Of a stretch of DNA of 33,165 nucleotides, positions 1-7,028 are shown piece by piece. Every line of letters starts with the position of its first letter. The stretch's first letter is position 1. A model generated the notes under the pieces. It had not been told where the DNA came from and made no database searches. It worked only from the letters and a program-made list of their open reading frames with translations. The stretch is from contig JBGVLX010000112.1 in NCBI GenBank assembly GCA_045124495.1, forward strand, positions 1 to 33,165. Direction: 5' to 3'. Origin of the DNA: RGIG1668 sp045124495. GTDB taxonomy: Bacteria > Bacillota > Clostridia > Lachnospirales > Lachnospiraceae. A program made the translations under genes and the position numbers.

Positions 1-172
1 GGAGGATATAGATCTAATTGAGAAGACTGCATGGAAATTAAAAGACTATAGAACAAAATTTTATACATGTCATTGTACCGGAGAGGAACCTTACGAAAGA
101 ATGAAAAGGATTTTAGGAGAACAGATTGATTATGTAAAAAGTGGGGAAGAAGTTGAAATTGATAAGATTTAA
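1..172 (+). CDS. MBL-fold metallohydrolase, C-terminal fragment
   Basis: The window opens inside a gene; reading from base 2 gives 56 codons ending in TAA at 170-172. The peptide contains YTCHCTGEEPYERMK followed by a stretch ending in a short hydrophobic/acidic strand. A late CHCTG-type motif (a His in the last metal-binding loop) followed by a helix and a final strand is typical of the C-terminus of small metallo-beta-lactamase-fold hydrolases. The substrate cannot be told from this fragment. A perfect palindrome follows the stop at once. The family call is inference from one motif. Confidence 0.55.
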   Translation, partial: EDIDLIEKTAWKLKDYRTKFYTCHCTGEEPYERMKRILGEQIDYVKSGEEVEIDKI

Positions 173-215
173 CCTGATATAATAAAGTGTGCAATGCACA
201 CTTTATTATATCAGG
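173..215. repeat. Perfect 21-bp palindrome after the MBL-fold gene
   Basis: Two 21-base arms (173-193 and 195-215) are exact reverse complements around a single central base. The position directly after a stop codon suggests transcript termination or 3'-end protection. Neither side has a run of T residues, so it is not a standard intrinsic terminator. Confidence 0.7.
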
Positions 216-386
216 AATAAAATGGGATAGAAATGCAAATAGTAAAAAATATGAAAGTTGACAAAAAAGAGAAAAAAGGATAAGATAATTGTGGCAGTTC
301 GAAAGCAGATATTCTGCATCAAATAGGAATTGTCACAGGTGTTTTATTAAATATAAATGAGTGAACAGAACAAGAAAGGAGTATTT

Positions 387-434
387 ATGGACACAGAAAC
401 GGGTAGTAGGAGCAAAATAGGTTTGAAGCATTAG
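387..434 (+). CDS. Putative 15-residue leader peptide upstream of mgtE
   Basis: ATG at 387 is preceded by AAGGAG at 376-381 with five bases between, a better ribosome site than that of mgtE itself. The ORF encodes MDTETGSRSKIGLKH and stops with TAG at 432-434. Its last codons form the middle helix of the downstream terminator hairpin (425-434 pairs with 496-505), so a ribosome reaching the stop would cover that arm. That geometry is known from leader-peptide attenuators. Translation of this ORF is inferred. Confidence 0.45.
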   Translation: MDTETGSRSKIGLKH

Positions 435-520
435 TGTCTGGTATATATTTGTAATAAAATATAAAAGAATGTTTTATTACAAATGTATACCAAAGCTAAT
501 GTTTCCTGCTTTGCTTTTTT
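412..520 (+). terminator. Long imperfect hairpin with T6 tract in the mgtE leader
   Basis: Three stacked helices can be read: 412-421 with 505-514 (one mismatch), 425-434 with 496-505 (one G-T pair), and 439-459 with 472-492 (21 pairs, one G-T), closing a 12-base loop. Six T residues follow at 515-520. This is an intrinsic terminator placed 38 bases before mgtE, so mgtE expression from the upstream promoter must read through it. Confidence 0.65.
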
Positions 521-557
521 ACCATCAAATATCTATGAAGTAATCAAATAGAAAGGT

Positions 558-1922
558 ATGGTAAGTAACGTGGAAACAAAAACGAATCTTAGCGAATTGA
601 TTTTAAAGTTATTGGAGGAAAAGAATTATCCGGAATTGAAAGAACTTCTGGTTGAAATGAATCCTGCAGATATTTCTTCTATTTTTGAGGAAATAGCCAA
701 CGAGAAAATTCCACTTTTGTTTCGTCTTCTGCCGAAGGTACTTGCAGCGGAAACCTTTGTAGAAATGGAAGCAGATGCACAGGAATTGTTGATTACGGGA
801 TTTAGTGATAACGAATTAAAAGAAGTCCTGGATGAATTGTATCTGGATGATACAGTTGACATCGTGGAAGAAATGCCGGCCAACGTAGTAAAAAGGATTT
901 TACTTAATTCAGACACTGACACCAGAAAGATGATCAATGAAATTTTAAAATATCCGGATGACAGTGCCGGAAGTATCATGACCATCGAATACGTCAGTTT
1001 AAGGCCGGGTATGACAGTGGAAGAGGCCATAAAACGGATTCGTCGTACCGGTATTGATAAAGAAACCATTTATACCTGTTATGTAACGGACGATAATCGT
1101 TTTTTACAGGGCAGTGTAACAATCAAATCTTTACTGCTTGCTGAAGAAACTGAAGAAATAGCGGATTTAATGGATAGAAAATGTATTTCTGTCCACACCT
1201 TGGAAGATAAGGAAGAGGTTGCGAATAAGTTTAATAAGTATGACCTTTTGGCGATTCCGGTTGTGGACGATGAAAACCGTCTGGTTGGTATTGTTACCTT
1301 TGATGATGCCATTGATGTTATGCAGGATGAGGCTACAGAAGATATTAAAAAGATGGCAGCGATTATTCCGTCTGATAAATCTTACTTTAAAACTACGGTT
1401 TTTGAAACCTGGAAGGCGAGAATGCCGTGGTTGTTGTTGCTTATGATTTCTGCAACCTTTACAGGAATGATTATTACATCTTTTGAGAATGCTCTTGCTA
1501 CCTGTACCATATTGACCGCTTATATACCGATGCTGATGGATACCGGTGGAAATTCGGGAGGTCAGGCTTCGGTAACGATTATTCGTGCCCTTTCCTTGGG
1601 AGAGGTTGAATTTAGGGATATTTTAAAAGTTATATGGAAAGAATTCAGGGTATCCCTTGCCTGTGGAATTACTTTGACAGCTTGTAATTTTGTGAAATTA
1701 CTGGTATTTGACAGAGTAGAATTTATGATAGCTATCGTAATTTGCATTACCTTATTGATGACTGTTATTATTGCAAAAGTAATTGGTTGTGCCCTTCCGA
1801 TTCTCACTAAAAAAATTGGTTTTGACCCTGCAGTAATGGCCAGTCCTTTTATTACAACCATGGTGGATGCGATTTCTTTGCTTATTTATTTTAAGGTTGC
1901 ATCTGTATTGATCGGGTTATAG
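558..1922 (+). CDS. mgtE: Magnesium transporter MgtE
   Basis: A 454-residue protein with full MgtE architecture. The N-terminal superhelical domain covers about residues 1-130 and includes the family phrase LVEMNPADISSIFEE. Two CBS domains follow (about 138-255), then five membrane helices (about 290-454). The family imports Mg2+ at the cell membrane and closes when the cytosolic domains bind Mg2+. The first ATG at 558 lies only one base after GAAAGG (551-556), too close for ideal initiation. GTG at 570 is an alternative start. Expression is probably governed by the leader and terminator immediately upstream. Confidence 0.95.
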   Translation: MVSNVETKTNLSELILKLLEEKNYPELKELLVEMNPADISSIFEEIANEKIPLLFRLLPKVLAAETFVEMEADAQELLITGFSDNELKEVLDELYLDDTVDIVEEMPANVVKRILLNSDTDTRKMINEILKYPDDSAGSIMTIEYVSLRPGMTVEEAIKRIRRTGIDKETIYTCYVTDDNRFLQGSVTIKSLLLAEETEEIADLMDRKCISVHTLEDKEEVANKFNKYDLLAIPVVDDENRLVGIVTFDDAIDVMQDEATEDIKKMAAIIPSDKSYFKTTVFETWKARMPWLLLLMISATFTGMIITSFENALATCTILTAYIPMLMDTGGNSGGQASVTIIRALSLGEVEFRDILKVIWKEFRVSLACGITLTACNFVKLLVFDRVEFMIAIVICITLLMTVIIAKVIGCALPILTKKIGFDPAVMASPFITTMVDAISLLIYFKVASVLIGL

Positions 1923-1934
1923 TTTTTTATATAG

Positions 1935-2000
1935 ATTATAAAAAACAAATTTTTATATAAAATTATAAAAAACATTTTTATATAAAATTATAAAAAAACA
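1935..2000. repeat. AT-rich tandem repeat before the rplU promoter
   Basis: Two and a half near-identical units lie head to tail at 1935-1961, 1962-1986 and 1987-2000. Each has an ATTATAAAAAACA core followed by TTTTTATATAAA. They end directly at the -35 box of the rplU promoter, in the position of an AT-rich UP element that could bind the RNA polymerase alpha subunit. Slippage expansion of an AT spacer is the simpler explanation. Confidence 0.6.
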
Positions 2001-2001
2001 A

Positions 2002-2030
2002 TTGACATACAGGAAATTTGATGTTAAACT
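2002..2030 (+). promoter_or_regulatory. SigA-type promoter of the rplU operon
   Basis: A perfect TTGACA (2002-2007) is followed after 17 bases by TAAACT (2025-2030). The expected start is near 2037, giving a 5' leader of about 75 bases before rplU. Confidence 0.75.
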
Positions 2031-2033
2031 ACG

Positions 2034-2100
2034 ATAGTGTGCCGCACAGTGAGGTAAGAAAGAGTCTTTTGACCACCATAACTGGCGAGTAATTGTAATA
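2034..2100 (+). promoter_or_regulatory. Probable L21 ribosomal-protein leader RNA
   Basis: The untranslated stretch between the rplU promoter and its ribosome site is GC-richer than its surroundings. It contains GTGCCGCACAGTGAGGTAAG and a later CCACCATAACTGGCGAG. Firmicutes carry a structured L21 leader at this place that is thought to bind the ribosomal protein for feedback control. Class membership is inferred from position and composition; I could not run a covariance model. Confidence 0.5.
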
Positions 2101-2111
2101 GGAGGTGCCAT

Positions 2112-2414
2112 ATGTACGCAATCATAGCAACAGGTGGTAAACAATACAAAGTAGCAGAAGGCGATGTAATTAAAGTAGAAAAATTAAACGCTGAAGCTGG
2201 AAGTAAAGTTACATTTGATGTTGTTTTAGTAAACAACGGCGATGTATTAGTTGGTGATGCTCTTGCGAAGGCTTCTGTTGAAGCTACAGTCGAAGGTGAA
2301 GGTAAAGGTAAGAAAGTTATCGTTTACAAGTACAAGAGAAAGACTGGATATCATAAAAAGCAAGGACATAGACAAGCATATACTCAAGTTAAGATTGACA
2401 AGATTAATGCTTAA
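2112..2414 (+). CDS. rplU: 50S ribosomal protein L21
   Basis: A 100-residue protein beginning MYAIIATGGKQYKV, the signature L21 N-terminus. It ends in the basic KYKRKTGYHKKQGHRQ segment that contacts 23S rRNA. The length is normal for the family. Its ribosome site AGGAGG (2101-2106) is spaced five bases from the ATG. It is the first gene of rplU-prp-rpmA, with two bases between its stop and the next start, so the genes are probably translationally coupled. Confidence 0.97.
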   Translation: MYAIIATGGKQYKVAEGDVIKVEKLNAEAGSKVTFDVVLVNNGDVLVGDALAKASVEATVEGEGKGKKVIVYKYKRKTGYHKKQGHRQAYTQVKIDKINA

Positions 2415-2416
2415 TT

Positions 2417-2749
2417 ATGGTTAGAATTACTTTTTTTAATCAGAATGATAATTGTATAGGATTTGAAGCAAAGGGACATGCCGGATATGATGTGGAAGGT
2501 AAGGACATTGTTTGTTCTGCTATATCAGTTTTGGTTGTGAACTTTATCAATTCTATTGAGATTCTTACTGAAGATGGTTTTGACGGAAAAGTAGAAGAGG
2601 ATACAGGCGATGTAACGTTTCGTTTCCTGGATACAGATTCTATTTCACATGATGCAAAACTATTAATGGATTCGTTGATGTTAGGTATTGACGGAGTCCG
2701 TGAAACATATGGAAAGCAGTACTTGAAAGTTAAATTTAAGGAGGTGTAA
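2417..2749 (+). CDS. prp: Ribosomal-processing cysteine protease Prp
   Basis: A 110-residue protein of the YsxB/Prp family. The catalytic pair is visible in GHAGYDVEGKDIVCSAISVL: His about residue 21 and Cys about residue 33. In Firmicutes, Prp removes the N-terminal extension of ribosomal protein L27, an essential step in ribosome assembly. Its position between rplU and rpmA is the conserved one, and the downstream L27 does carry the extension. The last codons (AAGGAGGTG) form the ribosome site of rpmA, so the two genes are tightly coupled. Confidence 0.92.
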   Translation: MVRITFFNQNDNCIGFEAKGHAGYDVEGKDIVCSAISVLVVNFINSIEILTEDGFDGKVEEDTGDVTFRFLDTDSISHDAKLLMDSLMLGIDGVRETYGKQYLKVKFKEV

Positions 2750-2754
2750 TTACA

Positions 2755-3042
2755 ATGATGAAGATGAACCTTCAATTATTCGCTCATAAGAAGGGTGTTG
2801 GTTCTACTAAGAATGGTAGAGATTCCGAATCTAAGAGACGTGGAGCGAAGAGAGCAGATGGACAATTTGTTAAAGCTGGTAACATTTTATATAGACAACG
2901 TGGTACTAAGATTCATCCAGGTGTGAATGTTGGACGTGGTGGAGATGATACTTTATTCGCATTAACAGATGGAGTTCTTAAATTTGAAAGAAAGGGTAGA
3001 GACAAGAAGCAGGCTTCTGTTTACCCAAGAACAAACGACTAA
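2755..3042 (+). CDS. rpmA: 50S ribosomal protein L27, with cleavable N-terminal extension
   Basis: A 95-residue protein starting MMKMNLQLFAHKKGVGSTK. The short leader ending LQLF, followed by AHKKG, matches the Firmicutes pre-L27 pattern in which Prp cuts between Phe and Ala to expose the residues that reach the peptidyl transferase centre. The remainder (GRDSESKRRGAKRADGQ) is strongly conserved L27. The ribosome site is embedded in the end of prp. A terminator follows 10 bases after the stop. Confidence 0.97.
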   Translation: MMKMNLQLFAHKKGVGSTKNGRDSESKRRGAKRADGQFVKAGNILYRQRGTKIHPGVNVGRGGDDTLFALTDGVLKFERKGRDKKQASVYPRTND

Positions 3043-3052
3043 GAATTAATGA

Positions 3053-3089
3053 ACGGCTTTAAATCAAGATTGATTTGAAGTCGTTTTTT
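3053..3089 (+). terminator. Intrinsic terminator after rpmA
   Basis: Arms 3053-3067 and 3070-3084 pair with two weak positions around a two-base loop, so a few terminal pairs will open. A T run (3083-3089) overlaps the right arm. obgE starts 20 bases later with no promoter that I can see between, so obgE probably depends on partial readthrough. Confidence 0.8.
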
Positions 3090-3109
3090 CATATAAACGA
3101 GGTGATACA

Positions 3110-4399
3110 ATGTTTGCAGATAGAGCTAAAATATATATTCGTTCCGGTAAAGGCGGAGATGGCCATGTGAGTTTCCGGAGAGAATTATATGTACCAAACG
3201 GCGGGCCGGATGGCGGTGATGGTGGTCGTGGTGGTGATGTAATTTTTGTAGTTGACGAAGGATTAAATACATTGGTAGATTTTCGTAATGTTCGAAAATA
3301 TTGTGCCGAAAACGGAGAAGACGGTGGTAAAAAACGTTGTCATGGAGCGGATGGAGCGGATATTGTTTTAAAAGTACCACCTGGAACTGTCATTAAAGAT
3401 GCAGAAACAGGAAAAGTAATCCTGGATATGTCAAATAAAAAGGAACCTGTTGTTTTGTTGAAAGGTGGTCGTGGTGGTAAGGGAAACCAGCATTATGCAA
3501 CTGCCACCATGCAGGTTCCAAAATATGCCCAGCCGGGTCAAAAAGCAAGAGAATTATGGGTTCAGTTGGAGCTAAAAGTAATTGCAGATGTGGGTCTGGT
3601 TGGATATCCTAATGTTGGAAAATCTACATTTTTATCCCGTGTTACCAATGCAAAGCCTAAGATTGCGAATTATCATTTTACCACCTTAAATCCTAATTTA
3701 GGGGTGGTAGACTTAGCACCAAATGAAGGTTTTGTAATCGCGGATATTCCTGGTATCATTGAAGGGGCTTCCCAGGGTGTTGGACTAGGATTTGAATTTT
3801 TAAGACATATTGAACGAACCAAGGTGTTGGTTCATATGGTGGATGCGGCATCTACGGAAGGGAGAGACCCTATCACAGATATTCATACTATTTTGGAAGA
3901 GTTAAAGTCTTATAATAAGGATTTAGAAAAACGGCCACAGGTAATTGCTGCAAATAAAATTGATGCCATGCCGGAAGAAGATCAGGAAGTGATCATTTCC
4001 ATGTTGGAAGAAGAGTTTGGAAAAGAAGGCATGAAGGTATTTCCAATTTCGGCAGTAAGTGGACAAGGAGTAAAGGAACTTCTATGGCATATCAACAGTA
4101 TGTTAAAGGATGCTGACCAGACAGTAGTGGAATTTGAACCGGAATATAATCTTGATTCATATGACGATCCTACAGAGCCATTTACCGTAGAAAAAGGCGA
4201 CGAAGAAGGCGTATTTATTGTAGAGGGACCTAGAATTGAAAGAATGCTCGGATATACAAATCTGGATTCTGAAAAAGGTTTTGATTTCTTCCAGAAATTC
4301 CTGAAGGATACAGGAATTTTGACGCAGTTAGAGGAACTTGGTATCCAGGATGGAGACATTGTAAAACTATACGCTTTGGAATTTGAGTATTATAAATAA
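3110..4399 (+). CDS. obgE: GTPase Obg (CgtA)
   Basis: A 429-residue protein with the three Obg domains. The glycine-rich N-terminal Obg fold spans about 1-157. The GTPase domain has the P-loop GYPNVGKST near residue 164, DIPGIIEGA for switch II and NKID. The C-terminal OCT domain runs from about 350 to 429. Obg is a ribosome-associated GTPase acting in 50S maturation and stress or sporulation signalling. The start has GAGGTG eight bases upstream. Its place after rpmA is conserved across bacteria. Confidence 0.97.
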   Translation: MFADRAKIYIRSGKGGDGHVSFRRELYVPNGGPDGGDGGRGGDVIFVVDEGLNTLVDFRNVRKYCAENGEDGGKKRCHGADGADIVLKVPPGTVIKDAETGKVILDMSNKKEPVVLLKGGRGGKGNQHYATATMQVPKYAQPGQKARELWVQLELKVIADVGLVGYPNVGKSTFLSRVTNAKPKIANYHFTTLNPNLGVVDLAPNEGFVIADIPGIIEGASQGVGLGFEFLRHIERTKVLVHMVDAASTEGRDPITDIHTILEELKSYNKDLEKRPQVIAANKIDAMPEEDQEVIISMLEEEFGKEGMKVFPISAVSGQGVKELLWHINSMLKDADQTVVEFEPEYNLDSYDDPTEPFTVEKGDEEGVFIVEGPRIERMLGYTNLDSEKGFDFFQKFLKDTGILTQLEELGIQDGDIVKLYALEFEYYK

Positions 4400-4490
4400 A
4401 TTGAGATGCTTTATATCAGTGTTACTTTAAAAGAAATGTTGTGAATTATCGCAAACAAAGATACTTTGGTTAAGATAGGGAGGAATTTTT

Positions 4491-4781
4491 ATGACAAGTA
4501 AGCAAAGAGCTTATCTAAAAGGATTGGCGATGAACATCGATCCTATTTTTCAAATTGGAAAATCATCGTTAACTCCTGAAGTAACAGAAGCAATTCGAGA
4601 AGCTATTGATAAGAGAGAACTAATTAAAATATCAGTATTAAAAAATTGTCTGGATGATCCAAAAGAGATAGCCAATGTGCTGGCTGAACGAACAAGAGCC
4701 CAAGTGGTGCAGGTGATTGGTAAAAAGATTGTGCTATATAAGGAATCAAAAGAAAATAAAAAAATTGAACTACCAAAGTAA
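4491..4781 (+). CDS. yhbY: CRM-domain RNA-binding protein YhbY
   Basis: A 96-residue single-domain CRM protein. It begins MTSKQRAYLKGLAMNIDPIFQIGKSSLTPEV, which holds the conserved LKGLA helix and the QIGK loop, and ends with a strand reading VQVIGKKIVLYK. The family binds pre-50S particles and is thought to assist ribosome assembly, which fits its place between obgE and nadD. The start is supported by AGGGAGG seven bases before the ATG. Confidence 0.92.
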   Translation: MTSKQRAYLKGLAMNIDPIFQIGKSSLTPEVTEAIREAIDKRELIKISVLKNCLDDPKEIANVLAERTRAQVVQVIGKKIVLYKESKENKKIELPK

Positions 4782-4865
4782 AAGGTAACAGAGGCGATAA
4801 AAAAGTACACAATAGTCTATAGATGCTTGGCATTGCTCCTATATGGGCAAAAATGGTATCATAGA

Positions 4866-4895
4866 TTGAGCTTGACATCATAATTTTGGTATATT
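4866..4895 (+). promoter_or_regulatory. Possible extended -10 promoter of nadD
   Basis: TATATT (4890-4895) is preceded by TG plus one base, giving an extended -10. TTGAGC (4866-4871) lies 18 bases upstream. A perfect TTGACA nearby at 4872-4877 is too close to serve this -10. The predicted start near 4902 leaves a leader of about 35 bases before nadD. Confidence 0.4.
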
Positions 4896-4936
4896 CTACG
4901 CATTGCCGTTGATAAAACGGAGGAACGGAGGAAAAA

Positions 4937-5554
4937 GTGAAAATTGGTATTATGGGCGGTACATTTAATCCAATTCATAATGGGCACTTGTTATTGGCAG
5001 AAACTGCCTATGAGGATTTTGATTTGGACAAGGTTCTTATTATGCCGGTAAAGGAACCTGCCCATCGAAATATTTCCAGCAATGTATCTGCGAAGGACCG
5101 CATTAATATGGTTGAATTGGCGATTAAAGACAATCCTCACTTTGAATTGTCTCTATTAGAAATGGAAAGAGAAGGATACACTTATACCGTGGATACGGTT
5201 CGGCAGTTAAAAGAGGAACACCCGGAACATGAGTATTATTTTATTATGGGAGCGGATTCATTGTATCATTTTGAATCATGGAAGGAACCAGATGAAATAT
5301 TAAGATATGCGGTTATTTTAGCGGCAGGAAGAGATCACATTGCAGAGTCTGAATTAGAGGCTCAAATCGAGTATTTATTGGAAAAATATCCTTTTGGAAA
5401 AATATTTCCTTTGCTTACTCCAAGTTTAGAAATTTCATCCCATAACATCAGAAAAAGAGTTCGTAATGGACGTTCCATCCGTTATCTTTTACCCAAAGAA
5501 GTGGAAGAGTATGCATTGACTCGTAAATTATATCAGACAACGAATAGTAAGTAG
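4937..5554 (+). CDS. nadD: Nicotinate-nucleotide adenylyltransferase
   Basis: A 205-residue protein beginning MKIGIMGGTFNPIHNGHLLLA. The GGTFNP-HxGH nucleotidyltransferase motif binds ATP. The ISSHNIRKRVRNG segment near the C-terminus is the second NadD motif. The enzyme adenylates nicotinate mononucleotide in NAD synthesis. The start is GTG at 4937, with two GGAGG sequences just upstream. It opens the nadD-yqeK-rsfS cluster, conserved in Firmicutes. Confidence 0.95.
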   Translation: MKIGIMGGTFNPIHNGHLLLAETAYEDFDLDKVLIMPVKEPAHRNISSNVSAKDRINMVELAIKDNPHFELSLLEMEREGYTYTVDTVRQLKEEHPEHEYYFIMGADSLYHFESWKEPDEILRYAVILAAGRDHIAESELEAQIEYLLEKYPFGKIFPLLTPSLEISSHNIRKRVRNGRSIRYLLPKEVEEYALTRKLYQTTNSK

Positions 5555-5600
5555 CTGCCAATTCAAATAAGTTAGAAAAGAAGTAAGGACTGATGAAAAT

Positions 5601-6188
5601 ATGAATCGAATTGAGATGCGTGAAAAACTGGAGAAAAAACTGTCTCCGAAAAGATTTGAGCATTCTCTTGGAGTAGAATATACTGCTGCCTGTATGGCAA
5701 TGTGTTATGATGTGGATATTGAAAAAGCTGCTGTTGCAGGTCTGCTGCATGATTGTGCCAAGTATTTGTCCACAGAGAAAAAAATTAAACTTTGCCGGGA
5801 AAATCAATTATCGATTAGTGAGTACGAATATGCGAATCCTGAATTGCTTCACGGTAAGCTTGGAGCTTTCTATGCAAAAAAGAAATATGGGGTGGAGGAC
5901 CCGGAAATACTCTCTGCCATCACTTATCATACTACCGGAAAAGAAGATATGACAACTCTGGAAAAGATTATTTATATTGCAGATTTTATGGAAGCAAATC
6001 GTAAAGAGATAAAAAATATGGGATTGATAAGAAAAATGGCATTTACAAATTTGGATGCCTGTTTATGTCAGATAATGAAGAATACGATTCATTATTTAGA
6101 AGTAAAGAATGCGGTAATTGATGATATTACTTTGAGTGCATACGAGTATTATAAAAATTCATTGAAAGTAGAAAAAGAGGATGATTAA
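5601..6188 (+). CDS. yqeK: HD-domain hydrolase YqeK (Ap4A hydrolase family)
   Basis: A 195-residue HD-domain protein. Metal-binding residues are visible: His21 in RFEHSLGVE, His50-Asp51 in GLLHDCAKYL, later ITYHTTGK, and Asp in IYIADFME. YqeK proteins cleave diadenosine tetraphosphate symmetrically to ADP. Position between nadD and rsfS is the usual one. AAGGA at 5585-5589 is rather far from the ATG, so translation may be modest. A palindromic element follows three bases after the stop. Confidence 0.9.
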   Translation: MNRIEMREKLEKKLSPKRFEHSLGVEYTAACMAMCYDVDIEKAAVAGLLHDCAKYLSTEKKIKLCRENQLSISEYEYANPELLHGKLGAFYAKKKYGVEDPEILSAITYHTTGKEDMTTLEKIIYIADFMEANRKEIKNMGLIRKMAFTNLDACLCQIMKNTIHYLEVKNAVIDDITLSAYEYYKNSLKVEKEDD

Positions 6189-6190
6189 TA

Positions 6191-6403
6191 GATAGGTGAT
6201 TGCGAAACTACAATATTTTATGTAAAAGTGATTCAAAAGTAACAAAACAATGCAGGCACGCTCTCGCTGCGTTCGGCTCGTAGCGGTACTAAATTCGCGA
6301 CAAGTCGCTCATTAAGTACCGACGGCCGCCCAAGCGCCTGCTTATGTATTTGTTTCTTTTGAATCACTTAATATAAGTTTTGGTAGTTTCACAATTGCCT
6401 AAT
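6191..6403. repeat. Dispersed palindromic element, copy 1 (complete)
   Basis: A 213-base element lies between yqeK and rsfS and recurs at the end of the window. Its ends are imperfect inverted repeats (6192-6211 against 6383-6402, 16 of 20 matching). A second inner pair reads GTGATTCAAAAG / CTTTTGAATCAC. The GC-rich core has nested hairpins, including GCAGGC/GCCTGC (6252-6257 and 6336-6341) and CGGTACT/AGTACCG. There is no ORF or transposase. It resembles a MITE or a REP-like folding element inside an operon. Confidence 0.85.
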
Positions 6404-6432
6404 GATGAAGAAATAGCGAAAGGAGAACGAAC

Positions 6433-6780
6433 ATGTTAGAAAAAATCAAAATAGCAGTAAAAGCCTTGGACGATAAAAAAGGGGAAAATATTTGTGTCAT
6501 TGATATCAGTGAACAAACGGTAATTACAGATTATTTTATTATTGTAAATGGAAATAGCCCAAGTCAGGTTCAAGCACTGGTAGAAAATGTAACAGAAGCA
6601 TTGGAAAAAAACGGTGTTACATTGTTGCAGTCAGAAGGAAAGGCTTCTGGAAATTGGATTTTGTTAGATTTTAATGATATTATTGTTCATGTATTTTTAA
6701 AAGAAGATAGAGAATTCTATGATTTAGAACGTATGTGGAGAGATGGTAAATTTATTGATGTTAATACATTGTTATCATAA
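6433..6780 (+). CDS. rsfS: Ribosomal silencing factor RsfS
   Basis: A 115-residue Iojap/RsfS-family protein. It has the conserved VIDISEQTVITDYFIIVNGNS block, the SEGKASGNWILLDFNDIIVHVF block and the terminal YDLERMWRDGK. RsfS binds L14 on the large subunit and blocks subunit joining when nutrients fall. The ribosome site is AAAGGAG, eight bases upstream. In most Firmicutes it is cotranscribed with nadD and yqeK; here the 213-base palindromic element intervenes. Confidence 0.95.
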   Translation: MLEKIKIAVKALDDKKGENICVIDISEQTVITDYFIIVNGNSPSQVQALVENVTEALEKNGVTLLQSEGKASGNWILLDFNDIIVHVFLKEDREFYDLERMWRDGKFIDVNTLLS

Positions 6781-6832
6781 TTTATCCGAGATTATCGTGA
6801 ATCATTGAGATTTATTAGTGTTAAAAGTTTGA

Positions 6833-6940
6833 AATAAAAAAGAAGTGTGTGTTGGAATCATAACTGACGAAATCTTTGAAAACCGGATTTAAAAATCCGG
6901 CATTTCAAGGAGGCATTTTATAAACACACTTCTTTTTTTT
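6833..6940. terminator. Bidirectional terminator between rsfS and lexA, with structured insert
   Basis: Arms AGAAGTGTGT (6841-6850) and ACACACTTCT (6924-6933) are flanked by an A run on the left and eight T residues on the right, so it can stop transcripts from both converging genes. The 73 bases between the arms are not a simple loop. They contain CCGGATTT/AAATCCGG and TTGAAA/TTTCAA, which make a second stem. Confidence 0.75.
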
Positions 6941-7028
6941 ATGTTTTGATTTTTTGATGAAAGAAAATGGTAAAATTTACTTTCATTACTTACATTATTT
7001 CATCCGCAAATAGTAATGTTATGTATTC

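Larger units (their letters stand above)
216..557 (+). promoter_or_regulatory. mgtE leader: promoter, small ORF and terminator hairpin
   Basis: This 342-base stretch has no long gene. A promoter-like pair is visible: TTGTCA at 330-335 and TATAAA at 352-357 with a 16-base spacer. It predicts a start near 364. A 15-codon ORF (387-434) follows, then a roughly 100-nt hairpin (412-514) with six T residues (515-520), then mgtE at 558. I looked for the conserved blocks of the M-box (ykoK) magnesium riboswitch and did not see them. The arrangement suggests attenuation control of the Mg2+ transporter. Bases 216-329 show nothing recognisable. Confidence 0.5.

Noticed and set aside
364..520. M-box, yybP-ykoY or other known riboswitch in the mgtE leader
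   Set aside because: I did not find the conserved sequence blocks of these classes; the region is better described by a short ORF and a terminator hairpin.
4872..4895. Promoter using the perfect TTGACA at 4872-4877 with TATATT
   Set aside because: The spacing is only 12 bases; at 17 bases the -10 would be TCTACG. The extended -10 with TTGAGC is more plausible.
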